A stretch of 57,768 bases of DNA. Origin: Citrobacter sp. Res13-Sevr-PEB04-36. Lineage in GTDB: Bacteria; Pseudomonadota; Gammaproteobacteria; Enterobacterales; Enterobacteriaceae. Numbering within the stretch: position 1 is the first letter of the stretch; each line of letters opens with the position of its first letter. Below the pieces are notes generated by a model that was given only the letters and a program-made list of their open reading frames with translations, searched no databases and was not told the DNA's origin. The stretch lies in assembly GCF_015672735.1 (NCBI RefSeq), contig NZ_JADABY010000077.1, forward strand, positions 1-57,768, given 5' to 3'. The position numbers and the translations under genes are program-made. Of this stretch, positions 44,903 through 54,359 are shown one piece after another.

Positions 44903-47041
44903 ATGAATATCATTGCCATCATGGGACCGCATGGCGTCTTTTATAAAGATGAGCCCATCAAGGAACTTGAACGTGCGTTACAGCAGCAGGGGTTCCAGAT
45001 TATCTGGCCGCAGAATAGTGTCGACCTGCTGAAATTTATTGAGCACAACCCGCGAATTTGTGGTGTCATTTTTGACTGGGATGAATACAGCCTGGAGCTG
45101 TGTAGCGATATCAACCAGCTTAACGAATATCTCCCGCTGTACGCCTTTATCAATACCCATTCGACGATGGATGTCAGCGCACACGACCTGCGCATGGCGC
45201 TGTGGTTTTTCGAGTATGCTCTAGGCCAGTCTGACGATATTGCCACCCGCATTCGCCAGTACACCAATGAGTACCTTGATAATATCACTCCGCCGTTTAC
45301 CAAGGCGTTGTTCACCTACGTGAAAGAAGGGAAGTATACCTTCTGTACACCGGGGCATATGGCGGGAACTGCGTACCAAAAGAGCCCGGTGGGCTGCCTG
45401 TTCTATGACTTTTTTGGCGGCAATACGCTCAAGGCCGACGTCTCCATTTCCGTGACCGAATTGGGATCGCTGCTGGATCATACCGGCCCGCACCTGGAGG
45501 CCGAAGAGTATATCGCCCGCACCTTTGGTGCTGAGCAGAGCTATATGGTGACGAATGGCACCTCGACGTCGAACAAAATTGTCGGTATGTATGCAGCCCC
45601 GACCGGAAGTACGTTACTGATCGATCGCAACTGTCATAAATCACTGGCGCATTTGCTGATGATGAGTGACGTGGTGCCCATTTGGCTGAAACCCACGCGT
45701 AATGCGCTGGGAATTCTTGGTGGCATACCTAAGCGTGAATTTACCTGCGAGAGTATTGAACGTAAAGTCGGAGAGACCGTCCAGGCCCAGTGGCCAGTAC
45801 ATGCGGTGATCACCAACTCCACCTACGACGGTCTGCTGTATAACACCAACTGGATCAAACAGACGTTGGATGTACCTTCTATCCACTTTGACTCGGCCTG
45901 GGTGCCATACACCCATTTTCACCCAATCTATCAGGGGAAAAGCGGCATGAGCGGTGAAAGGGTGCCGGGCAAAGTTATCTTTGAAACGCAGTCTACCCAC
46001 AAGATGCTAGCGGCGCTGTCTCAGGCATCTCTGATCCACATTAAAGGTGACTACGATGAAGAGACCTTTAATGAAGCCTTTATGATGCATACCTCGACGT
46101 CGCCGAGTTATCCGATTGTCGCGTCAATAGAAACGGCAGCGGCAATGCTGCGCGGCAACTCGGGCAAGCGCTTAATCAATCGCTCCGTTGAGCGTGCGCT
46201 GCATTTTCGCAAAGAAGTTCAGCGACTGCGGGAAGAGTCGGACGGCTGGTTCTTTGATATCTGGCAGCCGGAAAAGGTGGATGAAGCGGAATGCTGGCCC
46301 GTTGCGCCGGGTGAAGACTGGCATGGGTTTACCGATGCCGACGCCGACCACATGTTCCTCGACCCGGTGAAAGTGACTATTCTGACGCCGGGGATGGATG
46401 AACAGGGAAACATGAGCGACGAAGGGATCCCGGCGGCGCTGGTGGCGAAATTCCTCGACGAACGTGGTGTCGTGGTGGAGAAAACGGGTCCGTATAATCT
46501 GTTATTTCTGTTCAGCATTGGTATTGATAAAACCCGGGCGATGGGGTTGCTGCGCGGGCTGACAGAGTTCAAACGTTCGTACGATCTGAATTTGCGTGTG
46601 AAGAATATGCTGCCAGATTTGTATGCTGAAGATCCGGATTTCTATCGCAATATGCGTATTCAGGATCTGGCACAGGGGATCCACAATCTGATCCGCCAAC
46701 ACGATCTCTCCGGGCTAATGCTACGGGCATTTGACACCCTGCCTGAAATGAAAATGACGCCGCATCAGGCCTGGCAGCGGCAGATCAAAGGTGAAGCAGA
46801 GACGGTGATGCTCGATCAACTGGTGGGGCGTGTTTCTGCAAATATGATCCTGCCTTATCCTCCTGGTGTACCGCTGCTGATGCCGGGGGAAATGATCACC
46901 GAAGAAAGCCGGTCGGTGCTCGATTTCCTGCTGATGCTGTGTTCTGTTGGCCATCATTACCCTGGATTCGACACGGATATTCATGGCGCTAAACTGGGCG
47001 AGGACGGCGTGTACCGTGTGAGAGTCTTAAAAATGGCATAA
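44903..47041 (+). CDS. ldcC: Constitutive lysine decarboxylase LdcC
   Basis: LdcC decarboxylates lysine to cadaverine with PLP. The 712 residues are one fewer than in E. coli LdcC. An N-terminal wing domain (about 1-130) precedes the PLP fold; the Schiff-base Lys is in ETQSTHKMLAALSQ (about 367), preceded by HFDSAWVPYTHF, and the C-terminal domain follows from about 565. I call it LdcC rather than inducible CadA because of its place between accA and yaeR and the absence of cadB and cadC beside it. AGGAGG lies 7 bases before the ATG. Confidence 0.95.
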   Translation: MNIIAIMGPHGVFYKDEPIKELERALQQQGFQIIWPQNSVDLLKFIEHNPRICGVIFDWDEYSLELCSDINQLNEYLPLYAFINTHSTMDVSAHDLRMALWFFEYALGQSDDIATRIRQYTNEYLDNITPPFTKALFTYVKEGKYTFCTPGHMAGTAYQKSPVGCLFYDFFGGNTLKADVSISVTELGSLLDHTGPHLEAEEYIARTFGAEQSYMVTNGTSTSNKIVGMYAAPTGSTLLIDRNCHKSLAHLLMMSDVVPIWLKPTRNALGILGGIPKREFTCESIERKVGETVQAQWPVHAVITNSTYDGLLYNTNWIKQTLDVPSIHFDSAWVPYTHFHPIYQGKSGMSGERVPGKVIFETQSTHKMLAALSQASLIHIKGDYDEETFNEAFMMHTSTSPSYPIVASIETAAAMLRGNSGKRLINRSVERALHFRKEVQRLREESDGWFFDIWQPEKVDEAECWPVAPGEDWHGFTDADADHMFLDPVKVTILTPGMDEQGNMSDEGIPAALVAKFLDERGVVVEKTGPYNLLFLFSIGIDKTRAMGLLRGLTEFKRSYDLNLRVKNMLPDLYAEDPDFYRNMRIQDLAQGIHNLIRQHDLSGLMLRAFDTLPEMKMTPHQAWQRQIKGEAETVMLDQLVGRVSANMILPYPPGVPLLMPGEMITEESRSVLDFLLMLCSVGHHYPGFDTDIHGAKLGEDGVYRVRVLKMA

Positions 47042-47106
47042 CAACTTGCCGGAACTGACTGCGGACGAGTAACGTGCGAAAAGAAAACTAAAGAGGCCAA
47101 GACGCT

Positions 47107-47496
47107 ATGCTGGGATTAAAACAGGTTCACCATATTGCCATTATTGCGATGGATTACGCGGTGAGTAAGGCATTTTACTGTGATGTTCTGGGCTTTATGC
47201 TGATAAGCGAGGCCTATCGGGAAGAGCGTGATTCCTGGAAAGGCGATCTGGCGCTGAACGGGCAGTACGTGATTGAGCTTTTTTCTTTTCCGTTTCCACC
47301 ATGCCGTCCCAGCCGACCGGAAGCCTGCGGTTTACGCCACCTGGCATTTAGCGTGGATGATGTGGAAAAGGCGATAGCCCATCTGGAACGTCATTATGTG
47401 AAATGTGAGCCGGTACGTATCGACCCCTTTACCGGTAAACGTTTTACCTTTTTCAACGATCCAGACGGATTACCGCTTGAACTGTACGAGCTGTAA
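47107..47496 (+). CDS. yaeR: VOC-family (glyoxalase/bleomycin resistance-like) protein YaeR
   Basis: A single vicinal oxygen chelate domain of 129 residues, the length of E. coli YaeR. Probable metal ligands are His in HHIAIIAMD (about 8-9), Glu near IELFSFP, His in LRHLAFSVDD and Glu in LPLELYEL. The reaction and substrate are not known. It lies 65 bases after ldcC and 61 before tilS on the same strand, and may be cotranscribed with both. A GCCCGG/CCGGGC hairpin at 47517-47535 follows without a T-run. Confidence 0.93.
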   Translation: MLGLKQVHHIAIIAMDYAVSKAFYCDVLGFMLISEAYREERDSWKGDLALNGQYVIELFSFPFPPCRPSRPEACGLRHLAFSVDDVEKAIAHLERHYVKCEPVRIDPFTGKRFTFFNDPDGLPLELYEL

Positions 47497-47557
47497 GGCT
47501 TGTCATTGTGACCGCAGCCCGGTAACGTGCCGGGCAATACCCTTGTAAGCAATCATC

Positions 47558-48850
47558 ATGACGACACTCACGCTGAACACTTCACTTCTGACTTCTCCCC
47601 GTATCCTGGTGGCTTTTAGCGGCGGCCTCGACTCGACCGTGCTTTTGCATCAGTTGATGCTGTGGCGAAAACAGCACCCCGACGTCGCCCTTCGTGCTAT
47701 TCACATCCACCATGGGTTGAGTCCGCACGCAGACGAATGGGTGACACACTGCGAATCGGTTTGTGCACAATGGCAGGTGCCGCTGGTGGTTGAGCGGGTG
47801 CATCTTCAGGATGGCGGGATGGGGATAGAGGCGCAGGCCCGGCGGGCGCGCTATCAGGCTTTTGCCCGGGCGCTGCTGCCAGGTGAAGTGCTGATGACCG
47901 CCCAGCATCTGGATGACCAGTGTGAAACTTTTCTGTTGGCGCTTAAGCGCGGCAGTGGTCCTGCCGGGCTTTCCGCCATGGGGGAATGCTCTCCGTTTGC
48001 TGGAACCCAACTTATTCGCCCTCTATTGGCGCAAACGCGTGACGTGCTTGAACGCTGGGCGTTGAAGTATGGACTACGCTGGATTGAAGATGAAAGTAAT
48101 CAGGATGATGCCTACGATCGCAATTTCCTGCGGCTACGTATTATCCCGCAACTGCAACAGCGTTGGTCGCACTTTGCTGAGGCAACGGCTCGTAGTGCGG
48201 CGCTGTGTGCCGAGCAGGAAAGCTTACTGGATGAGCTACTCGCCAATGATTTAGCGGGGTGTGTCACCGCTCAAGGCACCTTGCAGCTAGCGCCATTAAT
48301 GACGATGAGTGATGTACGGCGTGCGGCGTTGCTTCGTCGCTGGCTAGCTGGACTGAATGCACCGATGCCCTCCCGGGATGCACTGGAGCGGATCTGGCAG
48401 GAAGTGGCGCTGGCGCGAGAAGATGCCGTGCCGCGCTTGTGCGTTGGTGAATACGAAATCCGCCGCTATCAGTCACAGCTGTGGTGGATTAAATCTGTTG
48501 CCGGGCAAAGTGACCGGGTGATCCCGTGGTCATGCTGGCAAACGCCGCTGAAGTTGCCAGCCGGGCTGGGAGAATTACAGTTACTTCCCGCTGGCAAACT
48601 GCGTATACCGCGTATGGATGAACCCGTCAGTATTCGCTTTAAAGCGCCCGGGTTATTGCACATTGTCGGGCGTAACGGTGGGCGTAAACTCAAAAAAATA
48701 TGGCAGGAGCAGGGGATCCCGCCCTGGCGACGCGATACCACGCCGTTACTGTTTTACGGTGAAACGCTGATTGCGGCAGCCGGTGTCTTTGTAACGCGGG
48801 AAGGACTGGCGGAAGGGGAAGAAGGCGTGAATCTGGTATGGCATGCCTGA
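47558..48850 (+). CDS. tilS: tRNA(Ile)-lysidine synthase
   Basis: TilS attaches lysine to C34 of the tRNA-Ile with a CAU anticodon, switching its reading from AUG to AUA; it is essential. The protein has 430 residues against 432 in E. coli. The PP-loop ATP site is [14 protein letters not shown] (about 16-29), followed by [33 protein letters not shown] (here [15 protein letters not shown] is key) and the [15 protein letters not shown] region. The C-terminal domains recognise the tRNA acceptor. REP repeats follow. Confidence 0.97.
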   Translation: MTTLTLNTSLLTSPRILVAFSGGLDSTVLLHQLMLWRKQHPDVALRAIHIHHGLSPHADEWVTHCESVCAQWQVPLVVERVHLQDGGMGIEAQARRARYQAFARALLPGEVLMTAQHLDDQCETFLLALKRGSGPAGLSAMGECSPFAGTQLIRPLLAQTRDVLERWALKYGLRWIEDESNQDDAYDRNFLRLRIIPQLQQRWSHFAEATARSAALCAEQESLLDELLANDLAGCVTAQGTLQLAPLMTMSDVRRAALLRRWLAGLNAPMPSRDALERIWQEVALAREDAVPRLCVGEYEIRRYQSQLWWIKSVAGQSDRVIPWSCWQTPLKLPAGLGELQLLPAGKLRIPRMDEPVSIRFKAPGLLHIVGRNGGRKLKKIWQEQGIPPWRRDTTPLLFYGETLIAAAGVFVTREGLAEGEEGVNLVWHA

Positions 48851-48924
48851 TGACGCTGCGCTTATCAGGCCTACATTTCGCATGGAGAGTAGGTCAGGTA
48901 AGGTGCTTGCACCGCCATCAGGCA
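48843..48924. repeat. REP pair (BIME) between tilS and rof
   Basis: TGCCTGATGACGCTGC to TATCAGGCCTAC (48843-48874) and GTAGGTCAGGTAAGG to CGCCATCAGGCA (48889-48924) face each other between the convergent genes tilS and rof. The first unit overlaps the last codons of tilS. Confidence 0.87.
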
Positions 48925-48931
48925 AAATGGT

Positions 48932-49192
48932 TTATGACTCGCTAACCACCACGGTTCCGATTTCCGGATGGCTGAAGCTGGCAATCTTGTCGAGACGAAG
49001 CTCACGTGATTCACCTGAGACGTCTGCAACCAGATATTCCACATTTTTGCGTGAAACCAGGTCATTGGCTTTCGCCTGCAGAACTTCGCCATCTTTTAGC
49101 GCCAGTGTCAGTAATAAATGGTGCTGGCAGGCGAGCTCAAGATTGTCGTAATCATCACAGTTAATGGGTTGATACGTTTCATTCATTGACAT
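48932..49192 (-). CDS. rof: Rho-binding antiterminator Rof
   Basis: Rof (YaeO) binds Rho hexamers and lowers Rho-dependent termination. The frame from 49192 gives 86 residues ([12 protein letters not shown]); starting at the second Met (49186) gives 84, the other length used for E. coli. Family regions [15 protein letters not shown], the [14 protein letters not shown] segment and the [13 protein letters not shown] end are clear; an Sm-like beta fold is known for the family. It overlaps the end of yaeP by about 14 bases, which suggests coupled translation. Confidence 0.94.
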   Translation of the reverse strand: MSMNETYQPINCDDYDNLELACQHHLLLTLALKDGEVLQAKANDLVSRKNVEYLVADVSGESRELRLDKIASFSHPEIGTVVVSES

Positions 49193-49379
49193 AATCGCTC
49201 ACCAGTAAGTTCGCGGCAGCATAGGCCGCTTTTTCTCTGACCGACTCTGAAAGGGCGCTGTCTGCCGCCACTTCATTCAGTACTTTCAATACGCAACCCA
49301 GCGCATCCGGGATATACCCTAAGTCTCCGCTGGCGATTTCCGCGTACCGCTTGCGTATTAACTCACAATATTTTTCCAC
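49179..49379 (-). CDS. yaeP: Small conserved protein YaeP (UPF0253)
   Basis: A 66-residue soluble, mostly helical protein, the same length as E. coli YaeP: it begins [18 protein letters not shown] and ends LLVSDYVNE. No catalytic motif is visible and the function is unknown. It is the first gene of the yaeP-rof pair, preceded by AGGAGGGCA on the minus strand. Constant pairing with rof across enterobacteria, if confirmed, would suggest a link to Rho control; that is inference only. Confidence 0.92.
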   Translation of the reverse strand: MEKYCELIRKRYAEIASGDLGYIPDALGCVLKVLNEVAADSALSESVREKAAYAAANLLVSDYVNE

Positions 49380-49565
49380 ATGCCCTCCTGTCAGTACTCT
49401 GACTTAACCGTGGATGCAAGTCTAAGCCTACGAAGATAAACTCTGTTTAGCAAGGTGACTATACCATACTCATTCAAGCAATATCAGCGCCTTGATAGGT
49501 GCGGTTAGCAGCCTTTTGGCGCAGTTTTCGCTACAATGTGCGCCTGATTCGAAAGGAGTTCTCTC

Positions 49566-50108
49566 ATGGCGCTTAAAGCGACAATTTATAAAGCCGTTGT
49601 CAACGTGGCGGATCTTGACCGCAACCAGTTTCTTGATGCGGCATTGACGCTGGCGCGTCACCCTTCTGAAACCCAGGAGCGCATGATGCTGCGCCTGTTG
49701 GCATGGATTAAATATGCCAATGAGCGGTTGCAGTTTACGCGGGGCTTGAGTGCGGAAGATGAGCCGGAAGCATGGCTGCGTAACGATCATCTGGATATTG
49801 ATTTATGGATTGAGCTCGGCCTGCCGGATGAACGTCGTATAAAGAAAGCCTGTACTCAGTCTGCGGAAGTTGCCCTATTTACCTATAACAGCCGTGCGGC
49901 GCAAATCTGGTGGCAGCAAAACCAGAGCAAGTGTGCTCAATTTGCTAATCTATCCGTCTGGTATCTGGATGACGAGCAACTGGCACAACTGAGCGATTTT
50001 GCCGGCCGTACCATGACATTACAGGCGACTATCCAGGATGGGGCCATCTGGTTGTCAGACTCTCAGAACAATCTGGAAATTCATCTGACCGCGTGGCAGC
50101 AACGTTGA
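49566..50108 (+). CDS. yaeQ: Conserved protein YaeQ (PD-(D/E)XK-like fold)
   Basis: The protein has 180 residues, one fewer than E. coli YaeQ, starting [20 protein letters not shown]. Known YaeQ structures have a compact nuclease-like (PD-(D/E)XK) fold; here an acidic [12 protein letters not shown] followed by KKACTQS may correspond to the active region. Nuclease activity is not established. A multicopy role in bypassing the loss of RfaH has been reported for relatives, but that role is debated. The stop TGATG overlaps the arfB start by one base. Confidence 0.94.
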   Translation: MALKATIYKAVVNVADLDRNQFLDAALTLARHPSETQERMMLRLLAWIKYANERLQFTRGLSAEDEPEAWLRNDHLDIDLWIELGLPDERRIKKACTQSAEVALFTYNSRAAQIWWQQNQSKCAQFANLSVWYLDDEQLAQLSDFAGRTMTLQATIQDGAIWLSDSQNNLEIHLTAWQQR

Positions 50109-50530
50109 TGATTGTACTCTCCCGAAACGTCTCTATCCCTGATAATGAGCTGGAAATCACGGCTATCCGGGCACAGGGTGCGGGCGGACAGCACGTTAAC
50201 AAAACCTCGACGGCCATTCATTTGCGCTTTGACATTCGGGCCTCTGGCCTGCCAGAGTATTACAAGGAACGCCTGCTGGCAGCCAGTCACCATCTGATCA
50301 CAGCAGATGGTGTCATCATCATCAAGGCGCAGGAATACCGCAGCCAGGAGCTTAATCGGGAAGCTGCCCTGGCCCGCCTGGTGCAGGTGATTAAAGAATT
50401 AACCGCGGTGCAAAAAAGCCGACAGGCAACCCGCCCTACGCGCGCCTCGAAAGAGCGCCGGTTGTCATCGAAGGCGCAAAAATCCACAGTGAAGGCGCTG
50501 CGTGGGAAAGTTCGTCGCTCGCAGGACTGA
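50108..50530 (+). CDS. arfB: Alternative ribosome-rescue factor ArfB
   Basis: ArfB (YaeJ) hydrolyses peptidyl-tRNA on ribosomes stalled at the end of broken mRNAs. I chose the ATG at 50108 ([12 protein letters not shown]), which gives 140 residues as in E. coli; a frame 5 codons longer would overlap yaeQ. The catalytic GGQ is in [14 protein letters not shown] (about residues 27-29), and the C-terminal tail is rich in Lys and Arg ([10 protein letters not shown]) and enters the empty mRNA channel. It is coupled to yaeQ; nlpE follows after 36 bases. Confidence 0.97.
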   Translation: MIVLSRNVSIPDNELEITAIRAQGAGGQHVNKTSTAIHLRFDIRASGLPEYYKERLLAASHHLITADGVIIIKAQEYRSQELNREAALARLVQVIKELTAVQKSRQATRPTRASKERRLSSKAQKSTVKALRGKVRRSQD

Positions 50531-50566
50531 CGAACAGGAATAAAAAAATCATAAGGAAAATTCATA

Positions 50567-51262
50567 GTGAAAACAGCAATATTGTCAGTCATCGCTGCAT
50601 GTACGCTCTTTTCCTTGATCGGCTGTAATAATCGTACTGAGGTCGAAGCATTACAGCCGACGCGGGCGGCAGAATTAAAACCAATGCAGCAAAGCTGGCG
50701 TGGTATCTTGCCCTGCGCCGACTGCGAAGGGATTGAAACCTCGTTGTTCCTGGAAAAAGACGGGACATGGGTGATGAACGAACGCTATCAGGGCGTACGG
50801 GATGAGCCGTCTTCCTTTGCCTCTTATGGCACCTGGGCCCGCACGGCGGATAAGCTGGTGTTGACCGACAGCAAAGGTGAAAAATCTTACTACCGGGCAA
50901 AAGGCGAGGCGCTGGAAATGCTCGATCGTGAAGGTAATTCGATCGAGTCGCAGTTCAACTATACCCTTGAGCCGGTCTCAGCCAGCTTGCCCGTCACGCC
51001 AATGCCGATGCGCGGGATGTATTTCTATATGGCGGATGCGGCTATCTTTACCGACTGTGCGACGGGCAAGCGTATGCCGGTTGCGAATAATGCCCAACTT
51101 GAACGCGACTATTTATCGGCACGAGCGGAAACGGGGCAATCTGTCTTGCTGACCCTTGAAGGACATTTCACGCAGGAGGCGAACCCGGACACGGGCGAGA
51201 AGGTGAAAACGCTGATGGCGGATAAAGATGCGAAGTTTATACCCGGTAAAGGGTGTAATTAA
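50567..51262 (+). CDS. nlpE: Outer membrane lipoprotein NlpE (Cpx activator)
   Basis: NlpE (CutF) senses surface contact and faulty lipoprotein sorting and activates CpxA. The protein has 231 residues against 236 in E. coli. The start is GTG 50567, with ATAAGGAAAA upstream. A lipobox LIGC gives the lipidated Cys near residue 20. The N-terminal domain has the CADC motif in LPCADCEGIETSLF, and the C-terminal OB-like domain keeps one Cys pair (TDCATG and PGKGCN) that is redox-sensitive in E. coli. A terminator shared with proS follows. Confidence 0.96.
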   Translation: MKTAILSVIAACTLFSLIGCNNRTEVEALQPTRAAELKPMQQSWRGILPCADCEGIETSLFLEKDGTWVMNERYQGVRDEPSSFASYGTWARTADKLVLTDSKGEKSYYRAKGEALEMLDREGNSIESQFNYTLEPVSASLPVTPMPMRGMYFYMADAAIFTDCATGKRMPVANNAQLERDYLSARAETGQSVLLTLEGHFTQEANPDTGEKVKTLMADKDAKFIPGKGCN

Positions 51263-51268
51263 TCGATG

Positions 51269-51298
51269 AAAAAAAGGCCCTGATGATCAGGGCCTTTT
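51269..51298. terminator. Bidirectional terminator between nlpE and proS
   Basis: AAAAAGGCCCTGAT-GATCAGGGCCTTTT is a symmetric stem between two convergent genes. On the minus strand it ends in a run of seven T and should stop proS; on the plus strand only four T follow, so it is a weaker stop for nlpE. Confidence 0.9.
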
Positions 51299-51305
51299 GC
51301 TGGTA

Positions 51306-53024
51306 TTAGCCTTTAATGGCTTTAATCAGATAGTCGACGATGTCGCCGGTTTTAATCAGCTGTTTCTCGCCGTGACGACGGTATTTGTATTCGATATCAT
51401 CGTTGTCGAGGTTACGGTCGCCCAGCACGATGGTGTGCGGAATACCGATCAGTTCCATATCGGCAAACATCACGCCTGGACGTTCTTTACGATCGTCCAT
51501 CAGCACTTCGATACCCTGCGCGCGTAGCTCAGCGTAAAGCTTCTCAGCCAGTTCCTGTACGCGGTAGGATTTGTGCATGTTCATCGGCAGAATCGCCACC
51601 TGGAACGGTGCGATGGCGTCCGGCCATACGATGCCGCGATCGTCAAAGTTCTGTTCAATAGCGGCAGCAACAACGCGAGTCACCCCGATACCGTAGCAGC
51701 CCATGGTCAGAATCTGGTTACGACCATCTTCGCCCTGAACGGAAGCTTTCATTGCTTCAGAGTACTTGGTACCCAACTGGAAGATGTGACCCACTTCGAT
51801 ACCGCGTTTAATCAGTAGTGTGCCTTTGCCGTCCGGGCTCGGGTCGCCGGCGACCACGTTACGGATGTCAGCCACTTCCGGAGTTGCGACATCGCGATCC
51901 CAGTTAATGCCGAAATAGTGTTTACCGTCGATGTTGGCACCGGCAGCGAAATCGCTCATTACCGCAACGGTGCGGTCGATAACTACCGGGATCGGCATGT
52001 TCACCGGACCGAGAGAACCCGGACCCGCTTTGACTACGGCACGAATTTCTTCTTCGGTGGCGAAGGTCAGTGGGCTGGCAACCTGCGGCAGCTTTTCTGC
52101 TTTGACTTCGTTCAGCTCGTGATCGCCACGAACCAGCAATGCCACCAGCGGGTAGCTGCTGCCTTCGACCGCTTTCACCAGCAGGGTTTTCACGGTTTTT
52201 TCGATCGGCAGATTGAACTGCTCAACCAGCTCAGCGATGGTTTTCGCGTTTGGCGTATCGACCAGCGTCATTTCCTGCGTGGCGGCGCCGCGCGGTTCTT
52301 TTGGCGCTACGGCTTCTGCAAATTCAATGTTGGCAGCAAAGTCGGAGCTGTCAGAGAACACGACGTCATCTTCGCCGCTCTGCGCCAGTACCTGGAATTC
52401 GTGAGAGGCGCTACCGCCGATAGAACCGGTGTCAGCCTGTACCGCACGGAAATCCAGACCCATACGGCTGAAGATCTTGCTGTACGCGGCATACATTGCG
52501 TCGTAGGTTTCTTGCAAAGATTCCTGCGTCGTATGGAAAGAGTATGCATCTTTCATCAGGAATTCGCGGGAGCGCATGACGCCGAAACGTGGGCGTACTT
52601 CGTCACGGAATTTAGTCTGGATCTGGTAGAAGTTCAGCGGCAGCTGTTTGTAAGAGCTGAGCTCGTTACGGATCAGGTCGGTGATCACTTCTTCATGCGT
52701 TGGGCCGAGTACGAATGGACGATCGCCGCGGTCAGCAATACGCAGCAGTTCCGGGCCGTACTGTTCCCAACGGCCGCTCTCTTCCCATAGTTCAGAAGGC
52801 TGAACTACCGGCATTAACACCTCGATAGCACCGGCGTTGTTCATCTCTTCACGCACGATGTTTTCGACTTTTTTCAGGACGCGCACGCCGGTCGGCAGCC
52901 AGGTGTATAACCCGGAGGCCAGCTTGCGGATCATCCCGGCGCGCAGCATCAGCTGGTGGCTGATAACCTCGGCGTCGGCAGGTGTCTCCTTCAGAGTGGA
53001 GAGCAGATATTGGCTAGTACGCAT
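51306..53024 (-). CDS. proS: Prolyl-tRNA synthetase
   Basis: ProS charges tRNA-Pro. I chose the ATG at 53024 ([12 protein letters not shown]), which gives 572 residues as in E. coli, rather than an in-frame start 18 codons upstream. It is a bacterial-type class II enzyme: motif 2 in [26 protein letters not shown] (key RPRFG and REF), an inserted editing domain (about 225-400) that removes mischarged alanine, motif 3 in [14 protein letters not shown], and a C-terminal anticodon domain. It is convergent with nlpE and lies downstream of trmO. Confidence 0.98.
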   Translation of the reverse strand: MRTSQYLLSTLKETPADAEVISHQLMLRAGMIRKLASGLYTWLPTGVRVLKKVENIVREEMNNAGAIEVLMPVVQPSELWEESGRWEQYGPELLRIADRGDRPFVLGPTHEEVITDLIRNELSSYKQLPLNFYQIQTKFRDEVRPRFGVMRSREFLMKDAYSFHTTQESLQETYDAMYAAYSKIFSRMGLDFRAVQADTGSIGGSASHEFQVLAQSGEDDVVFSDSSDFAANIEFAEAVAPKEPRGAATQEMTLVDTPNAKTIAELVEQFNLPIEKTVKTLLVKAVEGSSYPLVALLVRGDHELNEVKAEKLPQVASPLTFATEEEIRAVVKAGPGSLGPVNMPIPVVIDRTVAVMSDFAAGANIDGKHYFGINWDRDVATPEVADIRNVVAGDPSPDGKGTLLIKRGIEVGHIFQLGTKYSEAMKASVQGEDGRNQILTMGCYGIGVTRVVAAAIEQNFDDRGIVWPDAIAPFQVAILPMNMHKSYRVQELAEKLYAELRAQGIEVLMDDRKERPGVMFADMELIGIPHTIVLGDRNLDNDDIEYKYRRHGEKQLIKTGDIVDYLIKAIKG

Positions 53025-53053
53025 GTTGTTACGGTTCCAGTTGAACGATCGAA

Positions 53054-53072
53054 CAGGCTCAACGCGAGCCTG
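53054..53072 (-). other. Inverted repeat in the proS leader region
   Basis: CAGGCTC-AACGC-GAGCCTG is a perfect 7-bp stem 30 bases upstream of the proS start (minus strand). There is no T-run on its downstream side, so it is not a terminator; in the proS 5' leader it could affect translation or form a binding site. Confidence 0.5.
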
Positions 53073-53134
53073 ACACAAAAAAAGTGGTTTAGTTTACCAG
53101 CGAGTAAGGGATGTCAAAAGAGAAGGGCGTGAAA

Positions 53135-53842
53135 TTACCGGGGTTCGAGCGCAAAGACTTCGAAACCCTCTGCTGTCACGCGCCAGCGCACATTGAAATC
53201 GTGTAGCCAGACGGCGTACGTTTTGCCTGTCTCTTCACCCTTACGATACGCAGGACGCGGGTCCTGTGCCAGCACTTCACCAATAAATGTTTTTAGCAAC
53301 GGATAACGTTTTTCTAGCATCAGAAGTTGTTGCTCAACCTCAGGGGTGAAACCGACAGCCATTTCCGCCTCTGGCGCATGCTGTGCATAGCTGGCGGTGG
53401 CATCAGGCAGTGCTTCAGCAAATGGCAGGTAGGGCTTGATATCGACCACCGGGGTTCCGTCGACCAGATCCAGACTGCCCAATTGCAGGATGACGTTCTC
53501 TTTGTGGCAAACAATGCCTTTCAGTTCGACCAGTGACATGCCGACAGGATTAGGGCGAAAGGTCGAGCGTGTGGCAAAGACTCCCATTCTGGCGTTGCCG
53601 CCGAGTCGGGGAGGGCGCACGGTTGGCCGCCATCCACCTTCCATTGTCTGGTGAAAAACAAAAATCACCCACAAATGACTGAATGCTTCCAGGCCGCGAA
53701 CGGCATCGGCCTGGTTATACGGTGCGAGCAAATGTAGTTCGCCGTTGGCGCTGTTCACCAGACCAGGCTGGCGCGGAACGGCGAATTTTTCTTTATAGGG
53801 AGAGCGGATAACGCCTATTTGCTCGAACTGAAAATGGCTCAT
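53135..53842 (-). CDS. trmO: tRNA (adenine(37)-N6)-methyltransferase TrmO
   Basis: TrmO (YaeB, TsaA) uses SAM to N6-methylate t6A37 of tRNA-Thr (GGU anticodon), giving m6t6A. I chose the ATG at 53842 (MSHFQFEQIGVIRSPY), which gives 235 residues as in E. coli and overlaps the rcsF stop by 4 bases. The UPF0066 beta-barrel domain shows IGVIRSPYKEKFAVPRQPG (key KEKFAVPRQ), RPPRLGGNARMGVFATR and RPNPVGMS; the C-terminal domain contains KTYAVWLHDFNVRW. Confidence 0.97.
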   Translation of the reverse strand: MSHFQFEQIGVIRSPYKEKFAVPRQPGLVNSANGELHLLAPYNQADAVRGLEAFSHLWVIFVFHQTMEGGWRPTVRPPRLGGNARMGVFATRSTFRPNPVGMSLVELKGIVCHKENVILQLGSLDLVDGTPVVDIKPYLPFAEALPDATASYAQHAPEAEMAVGFTPEVEQQLLMLEKRYPLLKTFIGEVLAQDPRPAYRKGEETGKTYAVWLHDFNVRWRVTAEGFEVFALEPR

Positions 53843-54243
53843 TTCGTTGAAATATTTAGTGCAGAACCGATACAAACCGCCTGACGGTAGCAACCTGGTG
53901 TTCCGCTGGTCACTTCGCAGCTGTGCAGCAATACCGCATTCGCTTTCATTTTAGACGCATTAATCTGCATGCGTTTGCGTGCGGTTGGAATGCTCGGAGG
54001 GGAATCCTGGTTTGATGCCTGACAGGATTCACCGCTGACTTCGCCCAGATCGCGGAACGGTTTACCGACCAGATCTTCAGCGTTAGTAATAATTCTTACC
54101 GGTGTGGCACGCGGCGCTTTTGGTTTTTCTGGCTCCGCTTTCGGCGGGGTCGCGGTGCTTTGAACGGGTTCAACAGGGGATCTGCTTAACATAGAACAGC
54201 CGCTCAACATGAGTGCTACTAAACAGATCGGTAAAGCACGCAT
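53839..54243 (-). CDS. rcsF: Outer membrane lipoprotein RcsF (Rcs stress sensor)
   Basis: RcsF detects outer membrane and peptidoglycan stress and activates the Rcs phosphorelay through IgaA. The 134 residues equal the E. coli length. The lipobox LSGC places the lipidated Cys at residue 16; a proline- and lysine-rich linker (about 25-48) follows, which in E. coli threads through BamA-OmpA complexes. The four cysteines of the folded domain (SCQAS, HSCEVT, PGCYR, AVCIG) form two nonconsecutive disulphides in the family. It is coupled to trmO. Confidence 0.97.
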   Translation of the reverse strand: MRALPICLVALMLSGCSMLSRSPVEPVQSTATPPKAEPEKPKAPRATPVRIITNAEDLVGKPFRDLGEVSGESCQASNQDSPPSIPTARKRMQINASKMKANAVLLHSCEVTSGTPGCYRQAVCIGSALNISTK

Positions 54244-54306
54244 AATATTTCCTCAATGAATGATCTAAACGTCAGATATTGAATCAGGTGCTTGCATAAA
54301 TGACAA

Positions 54307-54324
54307 GACGGGCAAGCGCCCGTC
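54307..54324 (-). terminator. Probable terminator after metQ
   Basis: GACGGGC-AAGC-GCCCGTC forms a strong stem 36 bases after the metQ stop on the minus strand. The following bases (TTGTCATTT on that strand) are T-rich but interrupted, so efficiency may be moderate. Confidence 0.7.
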
Positions 54325-54359
54325 CTGATGATATTACAGATTCTGGAAACAGCCTAAAA

